Source: CAUTUX01 sp963542015
GTDB taxonomy: Bacteria > Bacillota > Clostridia > Christensenellales > CAG-917
Reading direction: 5' to 3'
NCBI GenBank assembly: GCA_963542015.1
Contig: CAUTUX010000002.1
Location: 1-64,000, forward strand
Length of the DNA stretch: 64,000 nt
Shown: positions 1 through 8,450 of the stretch, in pieces
Layout of the letters: each line of letters starts with the position of its first letter
How positions within the stretch are numbered: position 1 is the first letter of the stretch
Notes under the pieces: generated by a model
Told to the model about the DNA's origin: nothing
The model's database searches: none
Seen by the model: only the letters and a program-made list of their open reading frames with translations
Program-made: the position numbers and the translations under genes

Positions 1-76
1 GGCTCTTTTTTTTACTTATCTATTTTTGTTTTTACACAATATTATTTACATAATCAAACTTTTCTGTTATTTAAAT

Positions 77-647
77 TTATTTGCTCAATGCGTTAAATGA
101 ACCTTTTGTTCCTACTGAAATTACTTTCCCTGACTTCTTTACTATGATTTCATTGTTTTTGTCTTTTAGTTCTGCCATTAATTCATTTCTTTCTTTGTTA
201 TACTTTTCGATTATTGGCATTGGTAAAGCACCGTTTAGCATCAAATGATTTAATTCGTCGATCCTTTTTTGTGTCTCATATCTTACCTTGTCCCTTCTGA
301 TCTTTATTGATTTCTTCAAAGCTTTAGCATATTTAGATGCAGCCCCCATGTCGTCAAATTCAAAATATGTAATCTGATAACTTTTCTCGCCAACTGTTTT
401 TGTTATTGTAGCCACTTTCTTGGTTTTTTCAATTGCTTTTTTTACAGTTGCTGATCTTTCTGAACTTTCTATTAATGCTTCTGAACCTATTGTTGCAAGT
501 GTTCTGCCTGATTCAGAATATTCCCAGTTTTTCTTTTCAACTTTTTTTTCTAAAATTAATATCTAAACCGCATCCTGCAAGTAACGCAATAGACATTACC
601 AACACAAGTAAAGTAGAGACAACAATACCAACTCTCTTCTTATTCAT
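77..647 (-). pseudogene. lipoprotein, frameshifted at an A8 run
   Basis: The ATG at 647 follows a GGAGG site and opens a lipoprotein signal peptide ending in a LAGC lipobox (Cys at residue 26). The frame meets a TGA at 537-539, after 36 codons. The rest of the protein lies one base out of phase and ends at 77. Removing one A from the eight-A run (542-549) restores one protein of about 189 residues. It is a paralogue of the next gene upstream: both share an N-(W)-(K/E)-Y-x-E motif after the lipobox, a K-A-I-x-K segment and a G-(K/T)-R/K-V-I-x-(L/V)-G-T-K tail. It lies 64 bp downstream of that gene and is probably co-transcribed. The break may be a real pseudogene, a slippage-variable gene or a sequencing error in a homopolymer. 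No function is recognised. Confidence 0.75.
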
Positions 648-711
648 TTTATTTTCCTCCGATCGATTCTTTAAAATTATACACCTAATATACTATTCGT
701 TTCAACATCAT

Positions 712-1362
712 TTACTTCCCCGCAAATGATTTTCTGAACTCTTTTATTGACTGTTTGGTTCCAAGTATTACTCTTTTCCCTTCAATCCTTACGCCATAAA
801 GTTCATCATCTTTTGGTGTTTTCAATTCCTTTGGTGTTGGCTTATTAGGATTTGCCTCTAGAAATTCATTTAGCTTTTTTTCACGCTCAATCGAATCAAT
901 CACCACTGCTTCTTTTATCATTTTTTTATACATGTTATAAAATGTTCTTGCTGCGATTAAGGTATCAAAGTTTACAACGGAAACTGTGAAGCTATCTCCT
1001 TTCTTTTCAAATGACTCAATGCTACTTATTTTATTAATTGCTTTTTCTACAGATTCCGTATGATATTTAGGCATCAGGCATGACCCTTTAAAAAAGTCTA
1101 TTTTTGATCCCCATATCTTTTCAAAATCCTCAGGATCTAATCCAGGCATCTCACCTTTATCTAAGAAACCAAGACCTTCACCTCTAAGAATCTTAAACAG
1201 GATCTTCACCGAATATCTTGATGCCTCCTGGTATTTCCAATTTTTACTTTCTGCCCTTTGTCTGAGATTTGAATCTAACTTGCCACACCCAGCTATCAAT
1301 ATCATAGAAATTATGGAAAACACCATGAGTGCTGTAACCTTTAAAATCGCTCTTCTTTTCAT
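712..1362 (-). CDS. putative surface lipoprotein, family unknown
   Basis: A 216-residue protein with a type II signal peptide: basic start (KRR), hydrophobic stretch and a LIAGC lipobox with the Cys near residue 26, so it should be lipidated and held on the outer face of the membrane. The mature part is charged, with no domain I recognise. The ATG at 1362 has a GAGGT site at good spacing. The gene is intact, unlike its downstream paralogue at 77-647, and both sit behind a promoter with a G9 tract, so expression may be switched by slippage. It lies directly downstream of the ribosomal cluster but is separated from it by a terminator. Confidence 0.8.
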   Translation of the reverse strand: MKRRAILKVTALMVFSIISMILIAGCGKLDSNLRQRAESKNWKYQEASRYSVKILFKILRGEGLGFLDKGEMPGLDPEDFEKIWGSKIDFFKGSCLMPKYHTESVEKAINKISSIESFEKKGDSFTVSVVNFDTLIAARTFYNMYKKMIKEAVVIDSIEREKKLNEFLEANPNKPTPKELKTPKDDELYGVRIEGKRVILGTKQSIKEFRKSFAGK

Positions 1363-1384
1363 TATTTACCTCATTTTCTTTTTA

Positions 1385-1414
1385 ATCTTACCCCCCCCCG
1401 CAAGCATTTGTCAA
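1385..1414 (-). promoter_or_regulatory. promoter with G9 tract in the spacer
   Basis: Read on the minus strand: -35 TTGACA (1414-1409), an 18-bp spacer (1408-1391) whose last nine bases are all G, then -10 TAAGAT (1390-1385). It drives the lipoprotein gene starting at 1362. A long G run in such an AT-rich genome, placed exactly between the two boxes, is the arrangement known from phase-variable promoters, where slippage changes the spacer length and so the promoter strength. A second copy of the same design is at 38802-38831. Confidence 0.75.
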
Positions 1415-1430
1415 GAATATTTAACTCTTA

Positions 1431-1460
1431 ATAAAAAAAGGATGCTATCGCATCCTTTTA
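1431..1460 (-). terminator. terminator of the ribosomal protein operon
   Basis: On the minus strand, GGATGC-GATA-GCATCC is followed by TTTTTT, with A residues before the stem. It lies 26 bp after the rplQ stop and just before the promoter of the lipoprotein genes, so it closes the long ribosomal transcript and isolates the two units. Confidence 0.85.
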
Positions 1461-1486
1461 ATCCCTATGTCGTTTTTTTTAATCTG

Positions 1487-1993
1487 TTAGATAAGTCTTA
1501 AAATACAGGTGCTTGCACCATCTCCAATTCTTTGACCTGTTCTAAGGATACTTGTATATCCTCCACCCTGTTTGAGTTCTTCTTCTCTTTTTGCATACTT
1601 TGGTGCTAATTCTTTAAATATTTTTTCAATTAATGGGTGATTAACATCCTTTATACGTTTTCTAAATGCAGACTTCTTTTCCTTTTCAGCTTTAACTTCC
1701 TGAATATCAATTAACTCAGCCATAAGTCTTCTTCTTACGGCAAGCTTCTTTGGTCCGTCATTTACAAATGATTTAGTTACCTTCTCACCTTTCGCGTTCT
1801 TTACTTCTTTCTTAACCTTAACTTCATCTTTATATGTTCTCATTGCCATTGTGATGAATTTTTCAGCTATACTTCTTACTTGCTTTGCACGATCTACTGT
1901 TGTATTTATTTCACCATACCAAAGCAACTCTGATACCTGATTAGTTAACAGAGCCATTCTTTGATCTGTACGTTTACCTATTTTCTTAGACAT
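1487..1993 (-). CDS. rplQ: 50S ribosomal protein L17
   Basis: Large-subunit protein L17, last gene of the alpha operon, after rpoA. The N-terminus (KKIGKRTDQRMALLTN) and the C-terminal G-G-Y-T-x-I-L motif with R-x-G-D-x-A are those of the family. At 168 residues it is longer than the usual 112-130: the extra residues are a lysine-rich insertion around residues 58-80 and a charged stretch before the C-terminal domain, probably surface-exposed on the ribosome. It starts 10 bp after the rpoA stop and ends 26 bp before the operon terminator. Confidence 0.95.
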   Translation of the reverse strand: MSKKIGKRTDQRMALLTNQVSELLWYGEINTTVDRAKQVRSIAEKFITMAMRTYKDEVKVKKEVKNAKGEKVTKSFVNDGPKKLAVRRRLMAELIDIQEVKAEKEKKSAFRKRIKDVNHPLIEKIFKELAPKYAKREEELKQGGGYTSILRTGQRIGDGASTCILRLI

Positions 1994-2002
1994 GTATTCC
2001 TC

Positions 2003-2959
2003 CTACTCTTCCTTAAATGACAGTCCCATCTCTTTCAATTTCTCTTCGATTTCATCTAATGACTTCTTCCCGAGATTCTTAATTTCATCCATATCCTTCA
2101 ATGTCTTATTTAACAAATCTTGTACTGTAAAAATATTTGCAGACTTAAGACAATTTATTGGTCTAACAGACAATCCGATTTCTTCAATATATTTTGTTGA
2201 ATAATCAATTTTTGCATCGTCTGAAGATGCGTTTAATAAGTTTGAAAACTTTAGATTCTCAACTTGGTCTATCACAGTTGCAAGATGATCATTCATGATT
2301 TTTGCCGCTGTTGCAATTATTTCTTTTGCAGAAACTGTTCCATCTGTCTGAACTTCAAGAATTAATCTGTCAAAGTTTATATCTTGTTTTACACGAGTTT
2401 TTTCAACTTCATATCTACATGATGTTACTGGTGTAAAAATTGAATCTGTGGCTATAAATGAAGGATCTTCACTTGCCTTGTCTTGTTGATCTGCAGAAAT
2501 ATATCCTCTTCCAAGTCCAATATAAACTGTCATATCAATTTTACCACCCTCATCAAGAGTGCATATCGTCTGGTCTTTATTAACTACTTCTATATCTGAA
2601 GAAGTTGCAATTTCACCTGCTAGAACAGCTCCAACCTTATTTGTCTTTAAACGGCACTCTAATGGACGAACAATGCTCTCTGCTGGCACATTGATTTTGA
2701 AACGCAATGACTTCAAATTAAGTATTATTTCAGTAACTTCTTCTTTTACACCTTTAATGGCTGAGAACTCATGTTCCACTCCATTAATTTTTACACCGAC
2801 AACTGCTGCCCCAGGTAATGAACCTAACAATATTCTTCTTAAGCAGTTCCCAATAGTTATTCCGAAACCTCTTTCTAAAGGCTCCATCTTTAAAACTAAA
2901 TTTGATTTGTCTGCACTTTCCGAAACTGTCTTTAGTTCGGGCTTTTTCATTTCTAACAT
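2003..2959 (-). CDS. rpoA: RNA polymerase alpha subunit
   Basis: Alpha subunit of RNA polymerase, needed for core assembly and for contact with UP elements and activators. The N-terminal dimerisation domain (about residues 1-230) contains the E-P-L-x-R-G-F-G-x-T-x-G-N-x-L-R-R-x-L-L motif. The C-terminal domain (about 250-318) carries the helix-hairpin-helix ending in G-K-K-S-L-D-E-I. I chose the ATG at 2959, eight bases after AGGAGG; a TTG lies one codon further upstream. Between rpsD and rplQ, as in most bacteria. Confidence 0.97.
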   Translation of the reverse strand: MLEMKKPELKTVSESADKSNLVLKMEPLERGFGITIGNCLRRILLGSLPGAAVVGVKINGVEHEFSAIKGVKEEVTEIILNLKSLRFKINVPAESIVRPLECRLKTNKVGAVLAGEIATSSDIEVVNKDQTICTLDEGGKIDMTVYIGLGRGYISADQQDKASEDPSFIATDSIFTPVTSCRYEVEKTRVKQDINFDRLILEVQTDGTVSAKEIIATAAKIMNDHLATVIDQVENLKFSNLLNASSDDAKIDYSTKYIEEIGLSVRPINCLKSANIFTVQDLLNKTLKDMDEIKNLGKKSLDEIEEKLKEMGLSFKEE

Positions 2960-2976
2960 CAATCATTCCTCCTTTA

Positions 2977-3573
2977 TTATTTAGAGTACAACTCAACAAT
3001 CAGATGTTCTTTGATATCAACATCCTTTATATCTTCTCTTTTTGGTAACGCAATAACCTTTCCAACAAGATTTTCATTATCAAACTCGAGCCATGGTAAA
3101 ATGCCAAGATTCTTTTCAGCTTTAACTGAATCCCACATTGTAGACTTTTTCTTATTTTCTTTTACTGAAATTACATCTCCTACACTAATCAATGCTGATG
3201 GAATATCAAGAGTATTTCCATTTACAGTAATCAATCCATGGTTAACCATCTGTCTTGCTTGCGGTCTTGTCTTTGCCATTCCCAATCTGTATACAACATT
3301 ATCAATTCTTCTTTCCAAAAGAATTAACATGTTTTCACCAGTGATACCACGCATTTTTTCAGCCTTTTCAAAGTACTTTCTAAATTGTTTTTCTAATACA
3401 CCGTATATAAATTTAACTTTCTGTTTTTCTCTAAGTTGCAGTGCGTATCCTTTTTGTTTTTTACCCTTCTTAAGGATTCTGCCACGCTCGCTTTTTTTGT
3501 TATATCCTATTTCAATAGGCTGTATTCCTAATGCTCTGCATCTTTTTAAAACTGGTCCCGTATATTTTGCCAT
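2977..3573 (-). CDS. rpsD: 30S ribosomal protein S4
   Basis: Primary 16S rRNA-binding protein that nucleates assembly of the small-subunit body. The 198-residue product has the S4 RNA-binding domain from about residue 90 (R-R-I-D-N-V-V-Y-R-L-G, then the A-R-Q-x-V-N-H-G motif) and the family C-terminus. The N-terminus (Y-T-G-P-V-x-K-x-C-R) lacks the CxxC zinc site seen in some S4 proteins. It sits between rpsK and rpoA with a normal ribosome binding site. Confidence 0.96.
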   Translation of the reverse strand: MAKYTGPVLKRCRALGIQPIEIGYNKKSERGRILKKGKKQKGYALQLREKQKVKFIYGVLEKQFRKYFEKAEKMRGITGENMLILLERRIDNVVYRLGMAKTRPQARQMVNHGLITVNGNTLDIPSALISVGDVISVKENKKKSTMWDSVKAEKNLGILPWLEFDNENLVGKVIALPKREDIKDVDIKEHLIVELYSK

Positions 3574-3590
3574 TTCATTAACCTCCTATC

Positions 3591-3983
3591 TTACAGTTTC
3601 CTTGGCTTTGGCGGACGACATCCGTTATGTGCAATTGGAGAAACATCGTGAATCAATGTAACTTCCATTCCTATATTGCCCAATGCTCTAATTGCGGATT
3701 CTCTACCTTGCCCAGCTCCCTTAACATAAACTTCTATTCTTCTCATTCCAAGATCATATGCAACTTTTGCTGCATCTTCACTAACCTGCTGTGCAGCATA
3801 AGCTGTTGATTTTCTTGAACCTCTTAGTTTCAATTTTCCAGATGATGACCATGAAATTGCATTTCCGTTTAAATCTGTAATTGTAACAATTGTGTTGTTG
3901 CTGGATGCATGTATATGAGCTTGTCCTTTTTCAATATTTTTAATATCTCTTCTTTTTTTAACTTTTCTTACTGGTGCTGCCAT
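3591..3983 (-). CDS. rpsK: 30S ribosomal protein S11
   Basis: Small-subunit platform protein that lines the mRNA exit region. The 130-residue sequence shows the family core: [18 protein letters not shown] near the N-terminus, the Y-A-A-Q-Q motif, [13 protein letters not shown] and the basic C-terminal N-G-C-R-P-P-K-P-R. It is 10 bp downstream of rpsM in the standard alpha-operon order. Confidence 0.97.
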   Translation of the reverse strand: MAAPVRKVKKRRDIKNIEKGQAHIHASSNNTIVTITDLNGNAISWSSSGKLKLRGSRKSTAYAAQQVSEDAAKVAYDLGMRRIEVYVKGAGQGRESAIRALGNIGMEVTLIHDVSPIAHNGCRPPKPRKL

Positions 3984-3993
3984 ATTCTACTCC

Positions 3994-4365
3994 TTACTTC
4001 TTCTTACGACTTACAGTACGTTTAGGACCTTTTCTGGTTCTTGCGTTCTGTTTTGAACTTTGTCCTCTTACTGGAAGATTTCTTCTATGACGTAATCCAC
4101 GATAGCATCCAATTTCAGTCAATCTCTTGATGCTCATCGCAACATCTCTTTTTAAATCTCCTTCTACATGAACATTATTCTTTTCAATGTATTCTCTAAT
4201 TTTACTTACTTCAGCCTCTGTTAAATCCTTAACTCTCTTATTAGGATCTATTTTGGTTGTTTCTAGAATTTTCTTAGATGTAGGCAATCCAATTCCATAG
4301 ATGTATGTTAATCCGATTTCTACTCTTTTCTCACGTGGTAAGTCCACGCCAGCTATTCTTGCCAT
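3994..4365 (-). CDS. rpsM: 30S ribosomal protein S13
   Basis: Small-subunit head protein that contacts P-site tRNA and the large subunit (bridge B1). The 123-residue protein begins with [13 protein letters not shown], has the G-I-G helix-hairpin-helix (Y-I-Y-G-I-G) and the R-G-L-R-H-R-R-x-L-P-V-R-G-Q motif, and ends in a basic tail that reaches the P site. It follows rpmJ after a gap of about 85 bp, the longest inside this part of the cluster. Confidence 0.97.
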   Translation of the reverse strand: MARIAGVDLPREKRVEIGLTYIYGIGLPTSKKILETTKIDPNKRVKDLTEAEVSKIREYIEKNNVHVEGDLKRDVAMSIKRLTEIGCYRGLRHRRNLPVRGQSSKQNARTRKGPKRTVSRKKK

Positions 4366-4449
4366 ATTTCCTCCAAATTTTTAGTATATCTATCTATATA
4401 TACAAAGTGTCGCAGTTCTTGGAATGTGCGACCAGCCGCTTTGCATCAA

Positions 4450-4566
4450 TTAACCCTGTCTCTGTTTGTGTTTAGGATACTTTGGGCAAATAACCATTAC
4501 TTTCCCGTTTCTCTTAATTACTTTACACTTATCACATATCGGTTTTACACTTGGTCTGACTTTCAT
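4450..4566 (-). CDS. rpmJ: 50S ribosomal protein L36
   Basis: A 38-residue protein read by hand from the minus strand: [14 protein letters not shown], then K-V-I-K-R-N-G-K-V, and ending in [12 protein letters not shown]. The C-x2-C ... C-x4-H pattern is the zinc ribbon of the C+ form of L36. It has a GGAG-type site upstream of 4566, starts 10 bp after the infA stop and precedes rpsM, which is the usual place in Bacillota. Confidence 0.95.
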   Translation of the reverse strand: MKVRPSVKPICDKCKVIKRNGKVMVICPKYPKHKQRQG

Positions 4567-4576
4567 TGTCTATCTC

Positions 4577-4795
4577 CTATTTGTTTCTATATATTATTCT
4601 TCCTTTTGTAAGGTCATATGGTGATAACTCTATTTTCACCTTATCCCCTTCCAAAATCCTTATATTATTAACTCTCAACTTGCCACCTAAATATGCTAGT
4701 ATAACATGTCCATTAGGTAACTGCACTTTAAATTGTGTCTGTGGCAGAACTTCAATTACCTTGCCTTCTGCCTCAATTACATCGTCTCTCGACAT
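4577..4795 (-). CDS. infA: translation initiation factor IF-1
   Basis: A 72-residue single S1/OB-fold protein that binds the A site of the 30S subunit during initiation. The start ([18 protein letters not shown]), the [13 protein letters not shown] motif and the end [12 protein letters not shown] form the complete IF-1 family sequence. It lies between the KOW-domain gene and rpmJ. Confidence 0.97.
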   Translation of the reverse strand: MSRDDVIEAEGKVIEVLPQTQFKVQLPNGHVILAYLGGKLRVNNIRILEGDKVKIELSPYDLTKGRIIYRNK

Positions 4796-4804
4796 AATCC
4801 TCCT

Positions 4805-5068
4805 TTATTTTTTGTCGTTGTACTCTTTTAGAGCACTGTAGATCTCAGGATTAAATACTTTCGTGCCTTTTTGTAATTTCGATTTTATCTTTTCCAAGAC
4901 AACTCCAATACTTTTTACATGCTTAATATTTTTAAGCTTGGCTTTTTGTATTTTTCTGAGTCCGCCATCGGCTATTTTTACTGCATTCTCGTTTACAATT
5001 TCAACAACAATATAATATGATTTGCTGTCTCTTCCTGCTTTAGAATAAACTACTTCTCCAAGTTCCAT
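4805..5068 (-). CDS. KOW-domain RNA-binding protein, L14e-like
   Basis: An 87-residue basic protein with an N-terminal KOW/SH3-like barrel: L-G-E-V-V-Y-S-K-A-G-R-D, Y-Y-I-V-V, then A-D-G-G-L-R-K-I-x-K-A-K-x-K-N-x-K-H. This resembles the fold of archaeal and eukaryotic L14e. Small proteins of this type are commonly encoded between map and infA in Clostridia and are annotated as KOW or L14e-like RNA-binding proteins; their exact role is not settled. It begins one base after the map stop, so it is tightly coupled to map. Confidence 0.85.
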   Translation of the reverse strand: MELGEVVYSKAGRDSKSYYIVVEIVNENAVKIADGGLRKIQKAKLKNIKHVKSIGVVLEKIKSKLQKGTKVFNPEIYSALKEYNDKK

Positions 5069-5069
5069 A

Positions 5070-5813
5070 TTACAGTGTTAAAATCTCAACTCCATTTTCT
5101 GTCAATGCACATGTGTTTTCATAATGTGCACATATCGAACCGTCAGCTGTTGTACATGTCCATCCGTCTTTATGTATAACGATTCTGTCTGTTCCTAAAG
5201 TAATCATAGGTTCTATAGCTAGTGTCATCCCCACTTGTATTCTCTTTCCAAATCCTGGCTTACCATAATTTGGTACTGATGGATCTTCATGTAGGTCTTT
5301 CCCAATTCCGTGTCCAACCATTTCTTTTACGACACCATATCCTCTACTTTCACAGTATGTTTGAATAGCGTGTCCTATATCCCCAATATGATTCCCTTCC
5401 TTAAAGGCTTTCACTCCTTCAAAAAAGCTCTGCTTTGTATCTTCAACAAGTTTTTTAACCCGTTCATCTACATTTCCAACTAAAAAGGTTCTTGCAGCAT
5501 CTGAATGCCACTCATCAAGGATTACGCCACCATCAACACTTATAATGTCTCCGTCCTTCAATTCTCTATCTGATGGTATTCCATGAACAACTTGTTCATT
5601 AATAGATGTACAAATTGTTGCTGGAAATCCACCATATCCAAGAAATGACGGTATTCCTTTATGTTTCTTTATAAACTCTCTTGCCTTTCTATCTAGTTCC
5701 TTTGTTGTTATTCCTACCTCAGTTATCTCTTCAAGATATAAAAGCAAATTTTTTAATATCTCAGCCGATGCCTTCATTTTTAATATATCGGCTTTTGATT
5801 TTATTCTAATCAT
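5070..5813 (-). CDS. map: type I methionine aminopeptidase
   Basis: Removes the initiator Met from new proteins. The 247-residue pita-bread fold shows all five metal ligands in context: Asp in S-V-D-G-G, Asp in H-S-D-A-A-R-T-F, His in G-H-G-I-G, Glu in A-I-E-P-M and Glu near the C-terminus (H-Y-E-N-T). The substrate-binding His (H-G-I-P-S) is also present. It overlaps the end of adk by 8 bp, which suggests translational coupling, and is followed at once by the KOW protein. It is a short type I enzyme without an SH3 or zinc N-terminal extension. Confidence 0.96.
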   Translation of the reverse strand: MIRIKSKADILKMKASAEILKNLLLYLEEITEVGITTKELDRKAREFIKKHKGIPSFLGYGGFPATICTSINEQVVHGIPSDRELKDGDIISVDGGVILDEWHSDAARTFLVGNVDERVKKLVEDTKQSFFEGVKAFKEGNHIGDIGHAIQTYCESRGYGVVKEMVGHGIGKDLHEDPSVPNYGKPGFGKRIQVGMTLAIEPMITLGTDRIVIHKDGWTCTTADGSICAHYENTCALTENGVEILTL

Positions 5814-6429
5814 TCAACAGCTTACCCACTTCAGCTAACACCAATTCACTATCTTGGTTTGCATCTACATTCACTACCTTATTCTGTTTTGTATAGTGAT
5901 CTATCAGTGGTGCTGTAGAACTGTTATATACCTTTAATCTATCAAGTATTACCTCTTCTTTGTCATCATCTCTTGTATATAACTTCTCGCCACATATGCT
6001 ACATGTATCAGAACCATTTAAATATTTTACATTAAATGTTCCGCCACATTTGCAAACTCTTCTTCCTGTAAGTCTTTCAAGAATTACTTTTTCGTCTGCA
6101 ATCATATTTATTACGACATCTATGTCATAAAAGTCATCTAAAATTTCAGCCTGCTTTATATTTCTTGGAAACCCATCAAGAATAACTCCATTTTTTGCAT
6201 CATCCTTTGAAAGCCTATCCTTTATGATTTCAACAACAAGTTCATCTGGTACAAGTTGCCCTTTATCGATAAGGTCTTTTGCTTTAAGTCCCAATTCTGT
6301 CTTATTTCTTATATTTTCTCTTAATATATCACCTGTTGAAACATGCGGTATCCCGTACTTTTCTTTCATCTTTATCGCAAGCGTTCCTTTGCCTGCTCCT
6401 GGTGCTCCTAACAATATTATTTTCTTCAT
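5806..6429 (-). CDS. adk: adenylate kinase
   Basis: Catalyses ATP + AMP to 2 ADP in the cytoplasm. The 207-residue protein has the P-loop G-A-P-G-A-G-K-G-T near the N-terminus, the AMP-site G-F-P-R, and a long LID with two pairs of cysteines (C-K-C and C-S-I-C), the zinc-binding LID found in Gram-positive adenylate kinases. It follows secY, as in the spc operon of Bacillota, and overlaps map by 8 bp. Confidence 0.97.
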   Translation of the reverse strand: MKKIILLGAPGAGKGTLAIKMKEKYGIPHVSTGDILRENIRNKTELGLKAKDLIDKGQLVPDELVVEIIKDRLSKDDAKNGVILDGFPRNIKQAEILDDFYDIDVVINMIADEKVILERLTGRRVCKCGGTFNVKYLNGSDTCSICGEKLYTRDDDKEEVILDRLKVYNSSTAPLIDHYTKQNKVVNVDANQDSELVLAEVGKLLND

Positions 6430-6473
6430 TTTTCCTCTTATCGAATGCGAAATATTATACCATTCCTCTCTGT

Positions 6474-7805
6474 TTATTTCAAGAATCCCTTGTAGTGCTT
6501 CATCATTATCTGTGCCTCAAGTTGTTTGTGTAACTCTAATGATACTGAAACTACAATCAACAACCCTGTCGCAGAAAATGCATGTCCAAATCCTAATTCA
6601 TTTGAATTCCAACCAGCCAATGCCCTAAATATTAATGATGGTATCAAAGCAACAACTGCAAGGAATATTGCTCCAAATAATGTTATTCTGTTGTTTATTT
6701 TTCTTAAATAATCACTTGTTGGTTTTCCTGCTCTTATTCCAGGAATAAATCCACCATACTGCTGAATATTCTTTGATACATCATCTGGATTAAATTGAAT
6801 CTGTGAATAGAAAAATGCGAAAAAGAATATAAAGAGTATTAAGAATATATAGTATGGAGCTTTACCACTACCCATATGCTGTGCGTACCATGCAGTAGCT
6901 TTACTCTCTGGTGCAAACAACTGGAATATCATTTGTGGGAATATAACAATTGAAGATGCAAATATAATTGGCATAACTCCATTTGCGTTAACCTTGATTG
7001 GTATGTATGTAGATTGCCCACCATACATTCTATTTCCTCTAACCTGTTTTGAATATTGAACATTTATTCTTCTTTCTGCAATGTCGAAGAAAATAATAAA
7101 TACAAATATCGCTACAGTGATTAATAGGAATCCAAATATATTCCACAATTTATCTAAATTATTGCTTGCATATTTAAATGATCCAGCAAGTGTTGTTCCT
7201 GCTTGAGCTATAATTCCTACAAAAATAATTATTGATGTACCATTTCCGATTCCATATTCGGTTATTCTTTCAGATAACCACATAACCATACAGCTACCAC
7301 CAACAAGAATTGTTGCAATCAATGTATATGTAAGGTATGCGTTTCCTTTGTCCTTATCTTCAAAACTTGAAAATAAAGGTGTGATGTTCTTTTTAAAGGC
7401 TACTATAACGCCTATAGCCTGAACTATTGCTAAAACGATAGCTATATATCTTGTTATTTGAGTTATTCTTTCTCTACCTGACTCTCCTTCTTTTGTGAGT
7501 CTTTGTAAACTTGGAATAACTATTGATAAAAGCTGAATAATAATAAATGCATTAATGAATGGTAAGATTCCTAAAGAAAAAAGAGTCCCTTGTGCCAACG
7601 AACCACCAGATAGTGTTGATAACACCTGCACAAAGTTCAACCCTGAATCTTTACTTGCCCCCAAAGCCTGAGTTAATGTTCCACCACTCAAACCTGGAAT
7701 CGGAATAAACGAACCAACTCTAAAGATAAAGACCATGAATAATGTCATCCATATTTTGATTCTTATATCTTTAGATTTAAATGCATTTTTTATTGTTTCA
7801 AGCAT
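6474..7805 (-). CDS. secY: protein translocase subunit SecY
   Basis: Central channel of the Sec translocon, moving secreted proteins (including the many lipoproteins here) across the membrane. The 443 residues show ten membrane segments, the plug region near G-G-S-L-A-Q-G, the F-x-I-G-I-L-P-F-I-x-A motif of segment 2 and the conserved cytosolic loop with R-G-x-R-M-Y-G-G-Q. The start overlaps the end of rplO by 16 bp. Most of the protein lies between rplO and adk, the standard spc position. Confidence 0.97.
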   Translation of the reverse strand: MLETIKNAFKSKDIRIKIWMTLFMVFIFRVGSFIPIPGLSGGTLTQALGASKDSGLNFVQVLSTLSGGSLAQGTLFSLGILPFINAFIIIQLLSIVIPSLQRLTKEGESGRERITQITRYIAIVLAIVQAIGVIVAFKKNITPLFSSFEDKDKGNAYLTYTLIATILVGGSCMVMWLSERITEYGIGNGTSIIIFVGIIAQAGTTLAGSFKYASNNLDKLWNIFGFLLITVAIFVFIIFFDIAERRINVQYSKQVRGNRMYGGQSTYIPIKVNANGVMPIIFASSIVIFPQMIFQLFAPESKATAWYAQHMGSGKAPYYIFLILFIFFFAFFYSQIQFNPDDVSKNIQQYGGFIPGIRAGKPTSDYLRKINNRITLFGAIFLAVVALIPSLIFRALAGWNSNELGFGHAFSATGLLIVVSVSLELHKQLEAQIMMKHYKGFLK

Positions 7806-8239
7806 ATTTTTCCACCCGCTTTTTCAATCTTTTCGATTGCCTGCTTAGATGCTTTGGCGGCTACAATTTCCACCTTCTTTTTTAGTTCTCCGTTGCCTAA
7901 TACTTTTAAACCGTTTTTAGCAACCTTATTAATCTTTCCACTTTCTACTAATTCTACTAAACCTACTTTGTCTCCATCATTAAATGAATCAAAATCATCA
8001 AGGTTTACTATATTGTATTTCTTTTCAAAACGTTTGTTGTTAAAACCTATCTTAGGAAGTCTACGAGTCATAGGCATCTGACCACCTTCAAAGTTTGGCC
8101 TTACACCGCCACCGCTTCTAGCCCATTGTCCTTTGTGTCCTCTGGTTGAAGTTTTTCCAGTTCCAGAACCTATTCCACGACCAACACGTTTTGTATCTCT
8201 CTTTTCACCAATTGCTGGTTCCAAATCATGTATTTTCAT
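7790..8239 (-). CDS. rplO: 50S ribosomal protein L15
   Basis: Late-assembly large-subunit protein. The 149 residues show the glycine- and arginine-rich N-terminal extension (K-R-V-G-R-G-I-G-S-G-x-G-K-T-S-x-R-G-H-K-G-Q), the R-R-L-P-K-I-G-F motif and the C-terminal globular domain. It abuts rpmD (shared base at 8239) and overlaps secY, so the three are likely coupled in translation. Confidence 0.96.
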   Translation of the reverse strand: MKIHDLEPAIGEKRDTKRVGRGIGSGTGKTSTRGHKGQWARSGGGVRPNFEGGQMPMTRRLPKIGFNNKRFEKKYNIVNLDDFDSFNDGDKVGLVELVESGKINKVAKNGLKVLGNGELKKKVEIVAAKASKQAIEKIEKAGGKICLKQ

Positions 8240-8436
8240 TATGCTTCCTCCACTTTAACCAAATGTGACACTACATTGATCATTCCACGAAGAACCTCAG
8301 TGTCTTTAAGAACATTTGATGAACCAATCTTCTTTAACCCTAATGCTTCAACTGTTGCCTTCTGTTTTTTTAAACATCCGATTGTGCTTTTAACCAATGT
8401 TATTTTAACACTTTTATCTTCTGACTTCTTTGCCAT
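8239..8436 (-). CDS. rpmD: 50S ribosomal protein L30
   Basis: Small large-subunit protein of 65 residues with the short bacterial L30 pattern: [11 protein letters not shown] near the start, the A-L-G-L-K-K-I-G-S segment and the G-M-I-N-x-V-x-H-L-V end. It lies between rpsE and rplO. Some reduced bacteria lack L30, so its presence argues against a strongly reduced genome. Confidence 0.95.
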   Translation of the reverse strand: MAKKSEDKSVKITLVKSTIGCLKKQKATVEALGLKKIGSSNVLKDTEVLRGMINVVSHLVKVEEA

Positions 8437-8450
8437 TTGTACACCTCTTA

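Noticed and set aside
433..729. Forward open frame opposite the first lipoprotein gene
   Set aside because: It is the reverse of the lipoprotein's signal peptide region; hydrophobic and Leu/Phe-rich only because the other strand is Lys/Glu-rich. No ribosome binding site.
2559..2984. Forward open frames of 60-250 codons opposite the minus-strand genes (here 2559-2984; similarly 3011-3661, 28775-29527)
   Set aside because: All are antisense shadows of well-identified genes with no family match and no ribosome binding site.
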